Shown here in pieces: positions 25,652 to 35,050 of a stretch of DNA of 64,000 nucleotides. Source of the stretch: Porphyromonas catoniae ATCC 51270 (GTDB lineage Bacteria; Bacteroidota; Bacteroidia; Bacteroidales; Porphyromonadaceae); the NCBI RefSeq assembly GCF_000565015.1, contig NZ_JDFF01000022.1:106801-170800 (forward strand), given 5' to 3'. Each line of letters starts with the position of its first letter. The stretch's first letter is position 1. Under the pieces are notes generated by a model. The model ran no database searches and was not told the origin of the DNA. It worked only from the letters and a program-made list of their open reading frames with translations. The position numbers and the translations under genes were made by a program.

Positions 25652-26884
25652 TTACTCATCATCGTTTGTCTCTAGTGTATAGTCTTGGAACAAAAAGTCA
25701 TTATAAGGAAAGCGCTGGATATGCAGCTCCTTCACCCGATCATAGAGCAGGGTCTTCAGCTCATCGATCCCTTCGCCCGTCCTAGCAGAGATGAAGGTAC
25801 AGCCCGACTCACCTAGGCGAGCCATCCAGGTACGCTCGAGGTCTTCACGTGAGAGATTACGCCGTGTACGCTCAGAGAGGTCATCCAGAGGTTTCTCATC
25901 ATAGGTAAAGGCATCAATCTTATTGAAGACAAGGAGGACGGACTTCTCATCCCCAGCTGTGATCTCACGCAGGGTAGAGGAAACGACCTCGATATGCTCC
26001 TCGAAGTTCGGATGAGAGATATCTACGACATGCACGAGGAGATCAGCCTCACGCACTTCGTCAAGTGTACTCTTAAAGGACTCAATGAGCTCCGTGGGGA
26101 GCTTACGGATGAAGCCAACAGTATCAGATAGCAGGAACGGCAGATTATGGACAATGACCTTGCGCACAGTAGTGTCAAGCGTAGCAAAGAGCTTGTTCTC
26201 AGCGAAAACGTCACTCTTGCTTAGGACATTCATCAGCGTGGACTTACCAACATTCGTATAGCCAACAAGGGCTACACGGACGAGCTTCCCCCTATTCTTC
26301 CGTTGCATCGCCATCTGACGGTCGATACCCTTGAGCTCCTCTTTGAGGTGGGCAATACGGTCTTGGATGAGGCGCTTATCCGTCTCGAGCTGCGTTTCTC
26401 CTGGGCCACGCATCCCCACACCACCACGCTGACGCTCTAGGTGCGTCCAGAGACGGGTGAGCCGAGGGAGCATATAGCGATACTGTGCAAGCTCTACCTG
26501 CGTCTTGGCATAAGCAGTGGTAGCACGAGCCGCGAAGATATCCAGGATAAGGCTCGTACGGTCAAGGATCCTCACCTTGAGTACGGCCTCAATATTGCGT
26601 AGCTGTTTAGGGGTCAGTTCGTCATCAAAGATTACCAGACCAATCTCACGTTCCTCCACATAGAGGCGTATTTCCTCTAGCTTACCCTTCCCCACAAAGG
26701 TCACTGGATGAGGCTGTTCAAGTCGCTGCAGGAAGCGCACGACAGGCTCTACCCCCGCTGTGCGGGAGAGGAAATCCAACTCATCTAGGTATTCTTTTGC
26801 TTGATCCTCTGTTTGATTTCGAGTAATGAGCCCAACAAGTACGGCCTCATCGCTCTTGGTCTCTGTAATGATAAACTCTCTCAT
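25652..26884 (-). CDS. hflX: Ribosome-associated GTPase HflX
   Basis: The 410-residue product has the HflX N-terminal domain with GKGKLEEIRLYVEE and FDDELTPKQLRNIE, the RGPGETQLETDKR block, and a G domain with GYTNVGKST (G1), DTVGFIRKLP (G3) and NKID (G4). HflX splits stalled 70S ribosomes under stress. An acidic C-terminal tail follows the G domain. It lies 27 bases after the membrane sulfatase-like gene on the same strand, so it is probably co-transcribed with it and with hemH. Confidence 0.95.
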   Translation of the reverse strand: MREFIITETKSDEAVLVGLITRNQTEDQAKEYLDELDFLSRTAGVEPVVRFLQRLEQPHPVTFVGKGKLEEIRLYVEEREIGLVIFDDELTPKQLRNIEAVLKVRILDRTSLILDIFAARATTAYAKTQVELAQYRYMLPRLTRLWTHLERQRGGVGMRGPGETQLETDKRLIQDRIAHLKEELKGIDRQMAMQRKNRGKLVRVALVGYTNVGKSTLMNVLSKSDVFAENKLFATLDTTVRKVIVHNLPFLLSDTVGFIRKLPTELIESFKSTLDEVREADLLVHVVDISHPNFEEHIEVVSSTLREITAGDEKSVLLVFNKIDAFTYDEKPLDDLSERTRRNLSREDLERTWMARLGESGCTFISARTGEGIDELKTLLYDRVKELHIQRFPYNDFLFQDYTLETNDDE

Positions 26885-26911
26885 GTGCAGATAAAATACG
26901 GCTGACCTCCT

Positions 26912-28648
26912 CTAGGGCTTGACGCAGAGAGACGGGTCAATACGTAGTCCCTTTTGCTTAAATAGTACTAGATCCTCGGGAGCAAGATCTAGCTCTTCGA
27001 TGGGCAGACACTCATAGCGATCATTCAGATAGTAGCGCGTACCCTCGGCAAAGGAGGGACTCGCCAGAGAGAGTGAGTCTGCTCGGTAACGGGTCTTCAC
27101 CCCCGCTATATGGAGCAAGGTGTGGAAGACTGCATTTGTAGATGCTGCTCGCTGTTGATTGGCTCTTACAGCTCTTAGCACATCGGGGTAAGCCTCCCTA
27201 TAGGCAGGTGAGAACCAAAGGAGCAGGGGTACGTGTAGCTGATAGTAAGATACGTCAGGCGAGGAGTGCAAGAAACGCTCACGGCTATCATCATACACAT
27301 CCTCCCCATGATCCGATACGTATAGGAGGGCAGAGCGACGATCTTGAGCTCCGAGTAGACGTATCGCTCCATCTAGGAAGCGGTCAGTCTCCACAATCGC
27401 ATTATCATAGGCATTCCTTAGCGTTAAGCTATCTTTCGCTGCACCTGAATAGCGACGAGGTACAGGGAAGGATTGGGCACATGCAGGATAGCGATCTCGA
27501 TAACTGAAATGCGCCCCATAGGCATGCAAGACGATGAAGAGCTTGCGATGCTCCGAGGAGAGTAGCTGACGCAGGTAGGGCAACATATCCGCATCGTAAA
27601 GGCGACGCTTCTCTCGCCTAAGCTCTTTACGTATCGAATGATGCTCATCACCCTGCATAGCGAAGAAATCCACATAGCTGTGGTTCCCTGGCTGATTAGA
27701 GATAAAAGCTGTGTAGAAGCCAGCCTCCTTAAATGCCTCAAGGATCCCCCGTACACGTGGAAGCTCCTCTGCCGAAGAAGCATCTGCAGGAGAGAGAATA
27801 ATCGGGATGCTCTTGTACGTAGTATTTGACTGCGTTAGCACGTCTCGGAAAGGGATAAGAGCCTCACGACTCATCGTATCCAGATGGGGAGTTGTCTGCC
27901 GAGGATAGCCATAGAGACTCCAGCTATGCGCACGAGAGGTCTCCCCAAGGACTAGCACATAGACCTCGCGCTCCTCTTCGGCATGCTCACTCGTAGCACC
28001 ATAGGCGAAGTCCTGCGACGAATAGCTATAATGAAAGACTTGGTTGAGCTTCTTCGTTGCCAGATACATATTGTAGAAGACGCTCATAGGATATACCTCT
28101 GCCCTTAGATGAAGATAGGGGAAACGTCGTTTAGCCCCAATGTAGATGGGCAGAGCGATGATGAGCAGGACTAACGCGTACAGTGCCGTACGCTTACGGA
28201 AACGCTTCGTTAAGGTCTTAGGGTTGCGTGCCGAGAATGTTGCTAGAACAAGTACAGGAACGTAGAGCACGAGCGAACCAATAATAGGCCAAAGGATATT
28301 CGAGAGAAGCTCCGTGGCCTCATCAGGCTCTGAGGTGAAAAGATTGAGGATCATGTCCACCGCAACTACCGAACCACTGAAGATTGTCAGCAAGACAAGC
28401 TGAAACATGTGCAAGAGGACAAGCACCAACAGCGACCAGTAGACCCTCCCCGGACGCTTCGCCACAAGTAGCACAAGCATGTAGAGGGGAAGCATGAGTA
28501 GGATGTTCAGCACACGACCAATCATCGACTGCTGCATCACGACCGAAAGCACCACGTTCGGCAGGAGGAGCGAGAACGTGAAGATCCAGTAATAGATCCG
28601 TTGCTCCCCCCTCAGGAGAAACTCCTTGATCTGTAGCCAGTAGTTCAT
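26912..28648 (-). CDS. Phosphoethanolamine transferase-like membrane enzyme (EptA/sulfatase superfamily)
   Basis: I choose the ATG at 28648 (MNYWLQIKEFLLRGEQ, 578 residues). Starting further upstream would overlap rlmH by 65 bases. About five N-terminal membrane helices precede a periplasmic alkaline-phosphatase-fold domain with VLVLGETSRAHSWSLYGY (metal site) and QSNTTYKSIPIIL, where a Thr is the likely nucleophile, then YVSDHGEDVYDD (second metal-binding block). Relatives move phosphoethanolamine from phosphatidylethanolamine to lipid A or other glycans and affect polymyxin resistance. The exact acceptor is not readable. It follows rlmH by 31 bases. Confidence 0.85.
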   Translation of the reverse strand: MNYWLQIKEFLLRGEQRIYYWIFTFSLLLPNVVLSVVMQQSMIGRVLNILLMLPLYMLVLLVAKRPGRVYWSLLVLVLLHMFQLVLLTIFSGSVVAVDMILNLFTSEPDEATELLSNILWPIIGSLVLYVPVLVLATFSARNPKTLTKRFRKRTALYALVLLIIALPIYIGAKRRFPYLHLRAEVYPMSVFYNMYLATKKLNQVFHYSYSSQDFAYGATSEHAEEEREVYVLVLGETSRAHSWSLYGYPRQTTPHLDTMSREALIPFRDVLTQSNTTYKSIPIILSPADASSAEELPRVRGILEAFKEAGFYTAFISNQPGNHSYVDFFAMQGDEHHSIRKELRREKRRLYDADMLPYLRQLLSSEHRKLFIVLHAYGAHFSYRDRYPACAQSFPVPRRYSGAAKDSLTLRNAYDNAIVETDRFLDGAIRLLGAQDRRSALLYVSDHGEDVYDDSRERFLHSSPDVSYYQLHVPLLLWFSPAYREAYPDVLRAVRANQQRAASTNAVFHTLLHIAGVKTRYRADSLSLASPSFAEGTRYYLNDRYECLPIEELDLAPEDLVLFKQKGLRIDPSLCVKP

Positions 28649-28679
28649 TGAAGATAAGAGGTATTGTGGGGATTCTTCC

Positions 28680-29153
28680 TTAGTCGTGGTGATAGGGTTC
28701 GCCTCGGATGATTGTTTGCGCTCGGTAAAGCTGTTCGATAGCAAAGAGGCGCACCATCTGGTGCGAGAAGGTCATGCGGCTCAGCGACACCTGTCCGTCA
28801 GCTCGCTCATAGACCTCTGGGGAGAAGCCGTAGGGGCCGCCAATAATGAAGACCAGACGTCGCTCACCCGACACCATTGCTCGCTCAATGAACGTAGCGA
28901 AGGCCCTGCTCGTATAGCTCTCTCCACGCTCGTCGAAGAGGCAAACTCGATCCGTCGGAGTAATGTAGCGAAGGAGCTCTATGCCCTCAGCTCGCTTCTG
29001 CTCCTCAGGGGTAAGCTTACTCCCTCGCCGCACATCGGGAATCACCCTTAGCTCAAAGGGCAGGTAATGCTTCAGACGGCTCTCATATCGCTTAATCTCC
29101 GTCTCTATCTGTGCCGAGTCTGTCTTACCGAGGACAAGGAGGGATAGTTGCAT
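28680..29153 (-). CDS. rlmH: 23S rRNA pseudouridine-1915 N3-methyltransferase RlmH
   Basis: The 157-residue product matches RlmH in length and in blocks: LSLLVLGKTD at the start, the SPOUT knot segment FIIGGPYGFSPEV and the C-terminal FSHQMVRLFAIEQLYRA. It methylates m3-pseudouridine 1915 in helix 69 of 23S rRNA using SAM. It is the upstream gene of an apparent rlmH-ept-hflX-hemH run on the minus strand. Confidence 0.95.
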   Translation of the reverse strand: MQLSLLVLGKTDSAQIETEIKRYESRLKHYLPFELRVIPDVRRGSKLTPEEQKRAEGIELLRYITPTDRVCLFDERGESYTSRAFATFIERAMVSGERRLVFIIGGPYGFSPEVYERADGQVSLSRMTFSHQMVRLFAIEQLYRAQTIIRGEPYHHD

Positions 29154-29258
29154 CTACTCTTCGAGGGAATATTATATACAGCAAAAGAGGGAATGCTCCA
29201 TAGGGTCTTGGGGGCATTCCCTCTGTTATGACTTAGCGTCCTGAGGCTTATCCTCCAC

Positions 29259-29660
29259 TTAGAAGGGCAGGTCGTCTGCGGCTGTAGGTGCAGCTACTGG
29301 GCTGGCCTGGGCTGGCTGAGCGGGTGGGGTTGCAGGGGTGGGCTGGGTAGGAGCGGTTGCAAAACCCGGAGCAGGAGCACCAGCAAGCTGGACACCATTG
29401 AGCACATTCCAGGCACGCACATCTGTGTACCAACGTCCATTGAACTCTCGGCTCTCAAGATCAATCGACACCGTCACATCCTGACCGACTTGCATGGGGA
29501 ACTTGTCCACGTTATCCCCAAAAAGATTGAAGCACACCTTGCGAGGGTACTGCGTGCCGAGGGTCTCAAGGATATACTCCTGCTTCTTCCACGCATTCCC
29601 AGCCTTAGATACACCTTCCTGTAGGGGGAGGACCTGGATAATCTTTCCTATTAGTTCCAT
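29259..29660 (-). CDS. OB-fold protein with SSB-like acidic tail (DUF3127 type)
   Basis: The 133-residue product begins ELIGKIIQVLPLQEG and continues with strands such as WKKQEYILETLG and VCFNLFGDNVDKF, matching the DUF3127 family of Bacteroidota. A Pro/Ala-rich linker (about residues 95-125) leads to the final DDLPF, the same kind of acidic, Phe-ending tip that single-strand binding protein uses to recruit repair and replication enzymes. It probably binds nucleic acid. True SSB is not seen in the window. It lies between trpS (39 bases upstream) and rlmH, all on the minus strand. Confidence 0.8.
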   Translation of the reverse strand: MELIGKIIQVLPLQEGVSKAGNAWKKQEYILETLGTQYPRKVCFNLFGDNVDKFPMQVGQDVTVSIDLESREFNGRWYTDVRAWNVLNGVQLAGAPAPGFATAPTQPTPATPPAQPAQASPVAAPTAADDLPF

Positions 29661-29699
29661 TCTCTGTCTTCTATATTTATTGAGTTGTTTATCGTTCGA

Positions 29700-30689
29700 T
29701 TAGCGATGGCGGAAGCCGATGATCTGTCGCACCTCCTCCAGCGTCTTGCTGGCACTCTCGCGAGCCTTCTCTGCACCGAGCTTCGCCACTTGTCTAAGGT
29801 ACGCCTCATCAGAGTTTAACTCCAGGATACGCTCTCGGATAGGGGCAGAGAAAGAGCAGATATCCTCAGCCAGCTGCTTCTTCATATCGCCGTAGCGGAT
29901 GGAGCAGTCATTGTAGCTATCGCTGAAGTGCTTATAAACCTCTGGGCTGGAGACAATCTCCATGAGGGTAAAGAGGTTCGTTATTGGCTCTGGACGGGGG
30001 CTATTAGGCTCCGTGGGACCAGCATCCGTGACAGCTCGCATCACCTTCTTGGTAATCGTCTTGGCATCGTCTATCAAGTAGATCGCATTGCCTTCACTTT
30101 TGCCCATCTTACCCGATCCATCAAGACCTGGCACCTTCAATGCTCGATCCCCCAGAGCGTATGACTGGGGCTCCACAAAGAAATCCACCCCGTAGATTGT
30201 ATTGAAGCGACGGGCAAACTTACGAGCCATCTCCATGTTTTGCTCCTGATCCTTACCCACCGGCACCTTTACAGCCTTATGCATCAAGATATCAGCGGCC
30301 ATGAGGGTAGGATAGGTCAGTAGCCCAGCATTCACATTATTGGGCTGCTGACGTGCCTTCTCCTTGAAGGACGTGGTACGCTCCAGCTCCCCAAGGTAGG
30401 CATTCATATTAAGATACAGGTACAGCTCCACGACCTCACGCACGTCACTCTGGATGTAGATAGTGGCCTTCTCAGGATCTATTCCACAGGCTAGATACTC
30501 CGCCAGAATAGTATTGGTACTACGGATGATATTGTCGGGGTGAGGATGGGTCGTCAGCGAATGCCAATCAGCGATGAAGAAAAAGCAATTATACTCGTTC
30601 TGCATCTGAGTGAAGGCACGTACCGCACCGAAGTAATTCCCCAGATGGAGGTTACCCGTGGGGCGTATCCCGCTGACTACTGTATCCAT
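29700..30689 (-). CDS. trpS: Tryptophanyl-tRNA synthetase
   Basis: The 329-residue product shows the class I signatures: GNLHLGNYFGA (HIGH type) near residue 13 and GKMGKSEGNAI (KMSKS type) near residue 193. GIRPTGNLH at the start is typical of bacterial TrpRS. It charges tRNA-Trp. Length is normal. The leader contains a strong hairpin at 30718-30750, about 30 bases before the start. Confidence 0.96.
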   Translation of the reverse strand: MDTVVSGIRPTGNLHLGNYFGAVRAFTQMQNEYNCFFFIADWHSLTTHPHPDNIIRSTNTILAEYLACGIDPEKATIYIQSDVREVVELYLYLNMNAYLGELERTTSFKEKARQQPNNVNAGLLTYPTLMAADILMHKAVKVPVGKDQEQNMEMARKFARRFNTIYGVDFFVEPQSYALGDRALKVPGLDGSGKMGKSEGNAIYLIDDAKTITKKVMRAVTDAGPTEPNSPRPEPITNLFTLMEIVSSPEVYKHFSDSYNDCSIRYGDMKKQLAEDICSFSAPIRERILELNSDEAYLRQVAKLGAEKARESASKTLEEVRQIIGFRHR

Positions 30690-30717
30690 TTCTATCTTGC
30701 TGTCTATATAATTTACC

Positions 30718-30750
30718 CGAGGGAGAATTATGGCTACATAGTCTCCCTCG
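30718..30750 (-). promoter_or_regulatory. Hairpin in the trpS leader
   Basis: CGAGGGAGA and TCTCCCTCG are perfect 9-base arms around 15 bases, about 30 bases before the trpS start. A -7-like TATCTTCG lies just upstream on the minus strand at 30765-30758, so the hairpin would be at or near the 5' end of the mRNA. It may stabilise the transcript or act in control. No T-box features are visible. Confidence 0.5.
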
Positions 30751-30780
30751 TAGGTTACGAAGATAGGAAATAATTAGGAA

Positions 30781-31151
30781 ACAAGACGCTAAGTATCGTA
30801 GGGCTGACGCATAATGAGCGTCCCTCTCACTAGAGCTCTAAGTCTAACCACACGATTGGGGTAAGCTGGTGAATGCTCTAGCTCTTAGCTCTACCCTCGA
30901 GAGGGGGAGAGTCATATATTGGGATAATCTTCCTAGGCTCCTCCACGAAGGGTCGCTTCTAGAGCTCTCTGACGCTCACCTTGTGTCCTTGGGCATAATC
31001 CGGCAGGTATACCAAGGGGCATCCTTGGAGACGCTTGCATAGAAGAAGACAAGGCCTAAAAGAGGGTCAGATCGTATTTATTCATACTGCTTCAGAGGCA
31101 TCTATGAGCAGTCGGAAACCATGGATGAGGGACACATTATAATGGCCTCAT
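30781..31151 (+). other. Divergent gap, left part
   Basis: This is the first part of the 1,092-base gap between trpS and the C10 protease. I see no gene, RNA or strong motif in it. CTAGAGCTCT-like and GCTCTAGCTCT-like short words recur at 30831-30893 but do not form a clear structure. Confidence 0.5.
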
Positions 31152-31335
31152 ATTAAACAAAATACAAAGGGGTAAAACATGTACCGCAACGAGTTACCAT
31201 AAGTCGTCACAAAGAGTTATGGTAACTCGTCATAAAAAGTTATGGTAAGTCGTCGAAGAGAGTTATAGTAACTCGTTACAACGACTTATGGTAAGTCTTT
31301 GCCCCCCTTTCACAAACCCCGTATCTAGGGCATTT
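31152..31335 (+). repeat. 23-bp palindromic minisatellite element, copy C
   Basis: Five units start at 31191, 31214, 31237, 31260 and 31283, exactly 23 bases apart. A leading block (ATTAAACAAAATACAA at 31152-31167) lies a fixed distance before unit 1, and a trailing block (TATCTAGGGCATTT at 31322-31335) lies 39 bases after the start of unit 5. Both blocks recur at the same distances in copy E, so the element is about 184 bases long and has defined ends. Confidence 0.9.
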
Positions 31336-31584
31336 TTGAAGGGTAGAGGTAGAGCAGCATAGAGAAGGGTTTATTGCACCACATCCTCGTCATCATTATG
31401 TGCGTCAGCACTACTAAGTATCACACCACATAAGATTTTCCCACCTCAGCATTCCCAAACACGACACTTCTTGACGGAAAATACTCCCCATATACACCAC
31501 AATATGGCTCGTATTTACTCGGGGGCTATAACACGTATTTAGTAAGCTACACAAACGCAGCTCATCCCCATCTGCTTGTGTATA

Positions 31585-31614
31585 TTTGAACTCATATTTT
31601 AATTGCTACATTTG
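31585..31614 (+). promoter_or_regulatory. Promoter of the C10 protease operon
   Basis: TTTG at 31585-31588 and TACATTTG at 31607-31614 are 18 bases apart, one short of the usual spacing. Transcription would begin near 31620, leaving about 160 bases of leader. Confidence 0.65.
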
Positions 31615-31725
31615 CTAATGGAATACTAATCTGACCTCTCAGATATGGAACCGAAGACCATCTGTAGCAAACAGATACCCCTGCCCCCCCTGACACTCCA
31701 GATCAGGGAAGGTACAACACGCTTT

Positions 31726-31760
31726 AACTATAACTCTCCTGCTAACAGGAACTATAACTC
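31726..31760 (+). promoter_or_regulatory. Repeat-hairpin-repeat in the C10 protease leader
   Basis: AACTATAACTC occurs at 31726-31736 and again at 31750-31760. Between them TCCTG and CAGGA can pair around CTAA. The unit lies 22 bases before the start codon, so it could affect translation or bind a regulator. Confidence 0.4.
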
Positions 31761-31781
31761 ACAAGTCAAAACATACTACAC

Positions 31782-33278
31782 ATGAACAAGATTTACTTAG
31801 CCTTAATGGCTCTCTTTTCCTTAGCAAGCTGCACGTCACTTGATGATGAGTTTCGTCTTGATGACAACAAGAAACAACCCAGCAGATATAGTGAGACACA
31901 GCACTACCAAGTCCCTTTGGCCTCTGCAAAGTATTTTGCTCAGAAGCTAAAGCTTGAGGATCATACTCCTCGAAAAGTCAAGAGTATAGAGCCAATTATC
32001 AAAGGGCAAGATACCCTGATGTACTTCGTAAACTACGAGGGAGACAAAGGCTGGGTTGTACTCTCTGGGGATAAGCGTACGGAGGCTATCTTAGCCTCGT
32101 CTACAAAAGGCTATATAGACAAAGAGGTACTCGGAGGATCCTCTCTTTGGTTCGAAGACCTAGCAGGGAAGATCTACGAACTCAAGCACTCCAAGAGTAA
32201 GGATACCCAGTCTGGCGACTACGCCATGTGGTGCAAGATTGATACATTAGCATTAGGATTGCACCCCAGTCCTAAAGGACAGAGACTTCGCTCTTTCGCC
32301 AAAGAGCCTGGGGATGATAATTATGATAACGATGAACGAGATTATGAGGATTTCCTAGTGGATACCCAGATTGAGGTCTTGGTAGATAAGGCCGTTGGGC
32401 CACTCATTGCAACCAAGTGGGGTCAAGGATCCCCATGGAATATATGCACCCCATCTTGGCGCGAAACAAGCAAAAGATGCCCCGTAGGTTGTGTGGCTGT
32501 TGCTGGAGCACAGATGCTCTACTATTTTCATTTCTTTAAGAATAAGCCTCAGGGATTTTATTCTAGGGGTTGGTGTACTGGCTCTGTTTGGGATAACCAT
32601 AACCGATCATATTCTTTTTACTTCGACTCCATGCGACCAGATACTTGGGATAAGATGGCTCCATGGTCCTATAGCACGACCCCAACTGAAGCAACAAACT
32701 TAGCCGGAATACTAATGGGGTTTGTCGGATTCTATGTTGATATGAACTACGGAGAAATTGAGTCAGGCGCATACACAAATAAGCTTATGGAAGTCTACCA
32801 GATGTTTGACATAAGATCCGAGTATGCTGCCTATAATCCCGATTTGGTACGATCCTCTCTTGATAAACTGTTACCAGTGAATATTAGGGCCTATGCGGGA
32901 AGAAAGATGCGGAAGATCTTAATTTTCGATGCAGGGTGGCACTATTATAATGGACACTCTTGGATTATTGACGGATATAGGGACAAGTGCATTCGCTACA
33001 CGAGTACCTATGAACGATTACCGAAGTTCAAGAAAGGTGGCAATGATGAAATACGCAGTATAGGTAATGAACCTAGATACTCAAGTATGCGCCATCAACC
33101 GACATACGGGAAGTACACAATAACAGAAGTACAGAAATCCTATTTCTGGAAGATGAATTTTGGATGGAGTGGTAGCCATGATACTGGTGACTACATGACC
33201 CAAGAGGATGATGTATGGCAGACCAGTCAAGGAAACTATACATATAAAAAGGAGATTATTCATAACTTCTCTTTTTAG
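31782..33278 (+). CDS. C10-family cysteine protease (streptopain/PrtT-like) lipoprotein
   Basis: The 498-residue product starts with a lipoprotein signal (LFSLASC, Cys17). Residues 40-110 resemble the C10 propeptide, with YFVNYEGDKGWVVLSGDKR. The catalytic domain has TKWGQGSPWN, CPVGCVAVAGAQML with Cys237 as nucleophile, and YNGHSWIIDGY with His392, matching streptopain and P. gingivalis PrtT/periodontain. It should be tethered to the envelope and degrade host or dietary protein. It is the first gene of a four-gene operon ending with a TonB receptor. The C-terminus has no type IX sorting domain, in agreement with lipid anchoring. Confidence 0.92.
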   Translation: MNKIYLALMALFSLASCTSLDDEFRLDDNKKQPSRYSETQHYQVPLASAKYFAQKLKLEDHTPRKVKSIEPIIKGQDTLMYFVNYEGDKGWVVLSGDKRTEAILASSTKGYIDKEVLGGSSLWFEDLAGKIYELKHSKSKDTQSGDYAMWCKIDTLALGLHPSPKGQRLRSFAKEPGDDNYDNDERDYEDFLVDTQIEVLVDKAVGPLIATKWGQGSPWNICTPSWRETSKRCPVGCVAVAGAQMLYYFHFFKNKPQGFYSRGWCTGSVWDNHNRSYSFYFDSMRPDTWDKMAPWSYSTTPTEATNLAGILMGFVGFYVDMNYGEIESGAYTNKLMEVYQMFDIRSEYAAYNPDLVRSSLDKLLPVNIRAYAGRKMRKILIFDAGWHYYNGHSWIIDGYRDKCIRYTSTYERLPKFKKGGNDEIRSIGNEPRYSSMRHQPTYGKYTITEVQKSYFWKMNFGWSGSHDTGDYMTQEDDVWQTSQGNYTYKKEIIHNFSF

Positions 33279-33290
33279 CACGATTCTAGT

Positions 33291-34124
33291 ATGATAACAA
33301 ATCGAACATGGGCCATCATAGCTGTAATAACCACGCTGTTGATATTAGGAGGCACTAGCTCCTGCAAGGAAAAGGGAGATGAAATAGGGAACTATTCCTT
33401 TGAATTCCTCCCTCGGGAATGTACCCAAATCATCACCCTACCATTACGGTATACAGAGACACCTATTACTATTGGGGATAAGCACTTTATCACCAAATCC
33501 GCCGAGGAGCTAAATGACGGCGCTGTCGAAGCCGAGCAGTTTATTCTGTGGGTAATGACAGGAGAGGATGACCTAAAGGAGCTGCGAGCAGAGTTTCCGA
33601 ACATAAAGAATAGAAACTACGAAGACTCATATGAGAACTATTATAGATGGAAGGGGCGTAAGCTTACGACCCCCCACATGCTAGCGCTAGAGCGTCAACT
33701 AGACCAAGACCATAGACGAAGATCTTCCTCTGCAAGAAGCCTAAGCTCAGGTAAAGAATTCACCAACCTAATCCCATGGGAGTATCGAGTCACGGGCGTA
33801 AAGGACTTTCGGATCATATCCCTTTCTCCCCTCTTTGGTTTGCCCGCAGAGACCTCACTGAACGACTACTTCAGCATCTACGAGTTCAAGCCACGACAGA
33901 TTATCTCTTCCCGTACAAAGACCTTGCTCTGGGGCTATTCAGACAAGGGACAGATCACACGCATCGGGCAATGGCTCGCAATGAGCCCCATGGCACCACC
34001 CATCGTGCTCTTCCGCCTAAAGAGCCGACCGCAAGAGCTTCCCATCAAGACCAAGTTCGTCACTATACTTGAGACCACGGCTGGGACAACCCTTCGTGAT
34101 ACACTAGAGGTACAACTAAGATGA
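33291..34124 (+). CDS. Putative lipoprotein of the C10/TonB operon
   Basis: The 277-residue product has a signal with lipobox GTSSC (Cys near residue 25) and then a mostly beta-like region of mixed polarity. I do not recognise a domain. It lies 12 bases after the protease gene and overlaps the next gene by 4 bases (ATGA), so the three are translated together. In similar operons a small lipoprotein accompanies a DUF4249 protein and a TonB receptor; its role is probably at the outer membrane. Confidence 0.75.
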   Translation: MITNRTWAIIAVITTLLILGGTSSCKEKGDEIGNYSFEFLPRECTQIITLPLRYTETPITIGDKHFITKSAEELNDGAVEAEQFILWVMTGEDDLKELRAEFPNIKNRNYEDSYENYYRWKGRKLTTPHMLALERQLDQDHRRRSSSARSLSSGKEFTNLIPWEYRVTGVKDFRIISLSPLFGLPAETSLNDYFSIYEFKPRQIISSRTKTLLWGYSDKGQITRIGQWLAMSPMAPPIVLFRLKSRPQELPIKTKFVTILETTAGTTLRDTLEVQLR

Positions 34125-35038
34125 AAACCTTCTTTACAACCCTCCTGATCACCCTCGTAGCCCTAACCTCTTGCACACAAGATATTGATATCGACCCTCG
34201 CGCAGAGGTGAAGGTAGTCGCTTCGTGCGTCCTCAGCAATACCGATGTCCAGCAGCTCAAGCTCACCTATAGTAGAGAAATAGGGGGAGGACGCTTCTTC
34301 GAGGAGGTCGAGCAAGCTACGGCGACGCTCTATGAAGAGGATAGGGCTATCGGGGTCTTCACGAAGACGGGGTATGGAGTCTGGGAGCTTCACTATCGCC
34401 CCATAGCAGGAAGAGCCTACCGCCTGGAGGTAGAGATACCCCAGCACTCGACCCTTCGAGCAACGACTACGATGCCCTCACCCGTCTCCGTACGGCGCAA
34501 AGCACTCCGTAGCTATACCACACGACTCTTTACACAGAGACAGCTCACAGCGCCCTACTGGATGCTCTGTCTACGCTCCAGCCTTACCAATATGCCCCCT
34601 GACCCACTCCATCTTCCAGGGCTGAATCAGGATACACAGGTAGAGCTCTTCCAGCAGATGGGCACCAATCATAAGCAAGTGGATCACTTCAATGAGGAGA
34701 GAGAGCTAAGTACTTGGGATCGGGCATATAGTAGCATTGCTCTCTACCGCTACTACACACGCATTGTTCCACCTAAAGACCCTTCGCAGGGATCACCCTA
34801 TGAGTTCGTGGTGCAACACCCCTCAGCAGAAGCCTCCTTTGTGGTCTTCCGTGCGGCATCCACAGAGTATGACAGCTACCTTCGCTCCGTTGTAGAGAAG
34901 ATGCTCTTCTACGAGAGCGAGGATGACCCAGCAGCATGGTTTGACCAAACAACTATCTACTCAAACATAGAGCATGGGCTAGGTATCTTCGCTGCTTATT
35001 ATCAGACAGCCTTCTACTATCATAATGCTCTACCTTAA
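34121..35038 (+). CDS. DUF4249-type outer membrane lipoprotein
   Basis: The 305-residue product has a lipoprotein signal ending ALTSC (Cys near residue 18) and the DUF4249 pattern: an early strand with VKVVASCVLSNTDVQQLKL, then ATATLYEEDRAIGVF and YRLEVEIPQHSTLRATTTMP. DUF4249 proteins are encoded next to TonB-dependent receptors in Bacteroidota and are thought to sit with them at the outer membrane. It overlaps the upstream gene by 4 bases and ends 12 bases before the receptor gene. Confidence 0.85.
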   Translation: MKTFFTTLLITLVALTSCTQDIDIDPRAEVKVVASCVLSNTDVQQLKLTYSREIGGGRFFEEVEQATATLYEEDRAIGVFTKTGYGVWELHYRPIAGRAYRLEVEIPQHSTLRATTTMPSPVSVRRKALRSYTTRLFTQRQLTAPYWMLCLRSSLTNMPPDPLHLPGLNQDTQVELFQQMGTNHKQVDHFNEERELSTWDRAYSSIALYRYYTRIVPPKDPSQGSPYEFVVQHPSAEASFVVFRAASTEYDSYLRSVVEKMLFYESEDDPAAWFDQTTIYSNIEHGLGIFAAYYQTAFYYHNALP

Positions 35039-35050
35039 ACACACCCGTGT

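Noticed and set aside
26912..28744. Longer phosphoethanolamine transferase-like protein starting at 28744
   Set aside because: The extra 32 residues overlap rlmH in another frame and lack membrane-protein character; the start at 28648 fits the family.
30718..30750. T-box or trp attenuator before trpS
   Set aside because: Only one short hairpin is present; no T-box sequence, specifier loop or Trp-codon leader peptide was seen.
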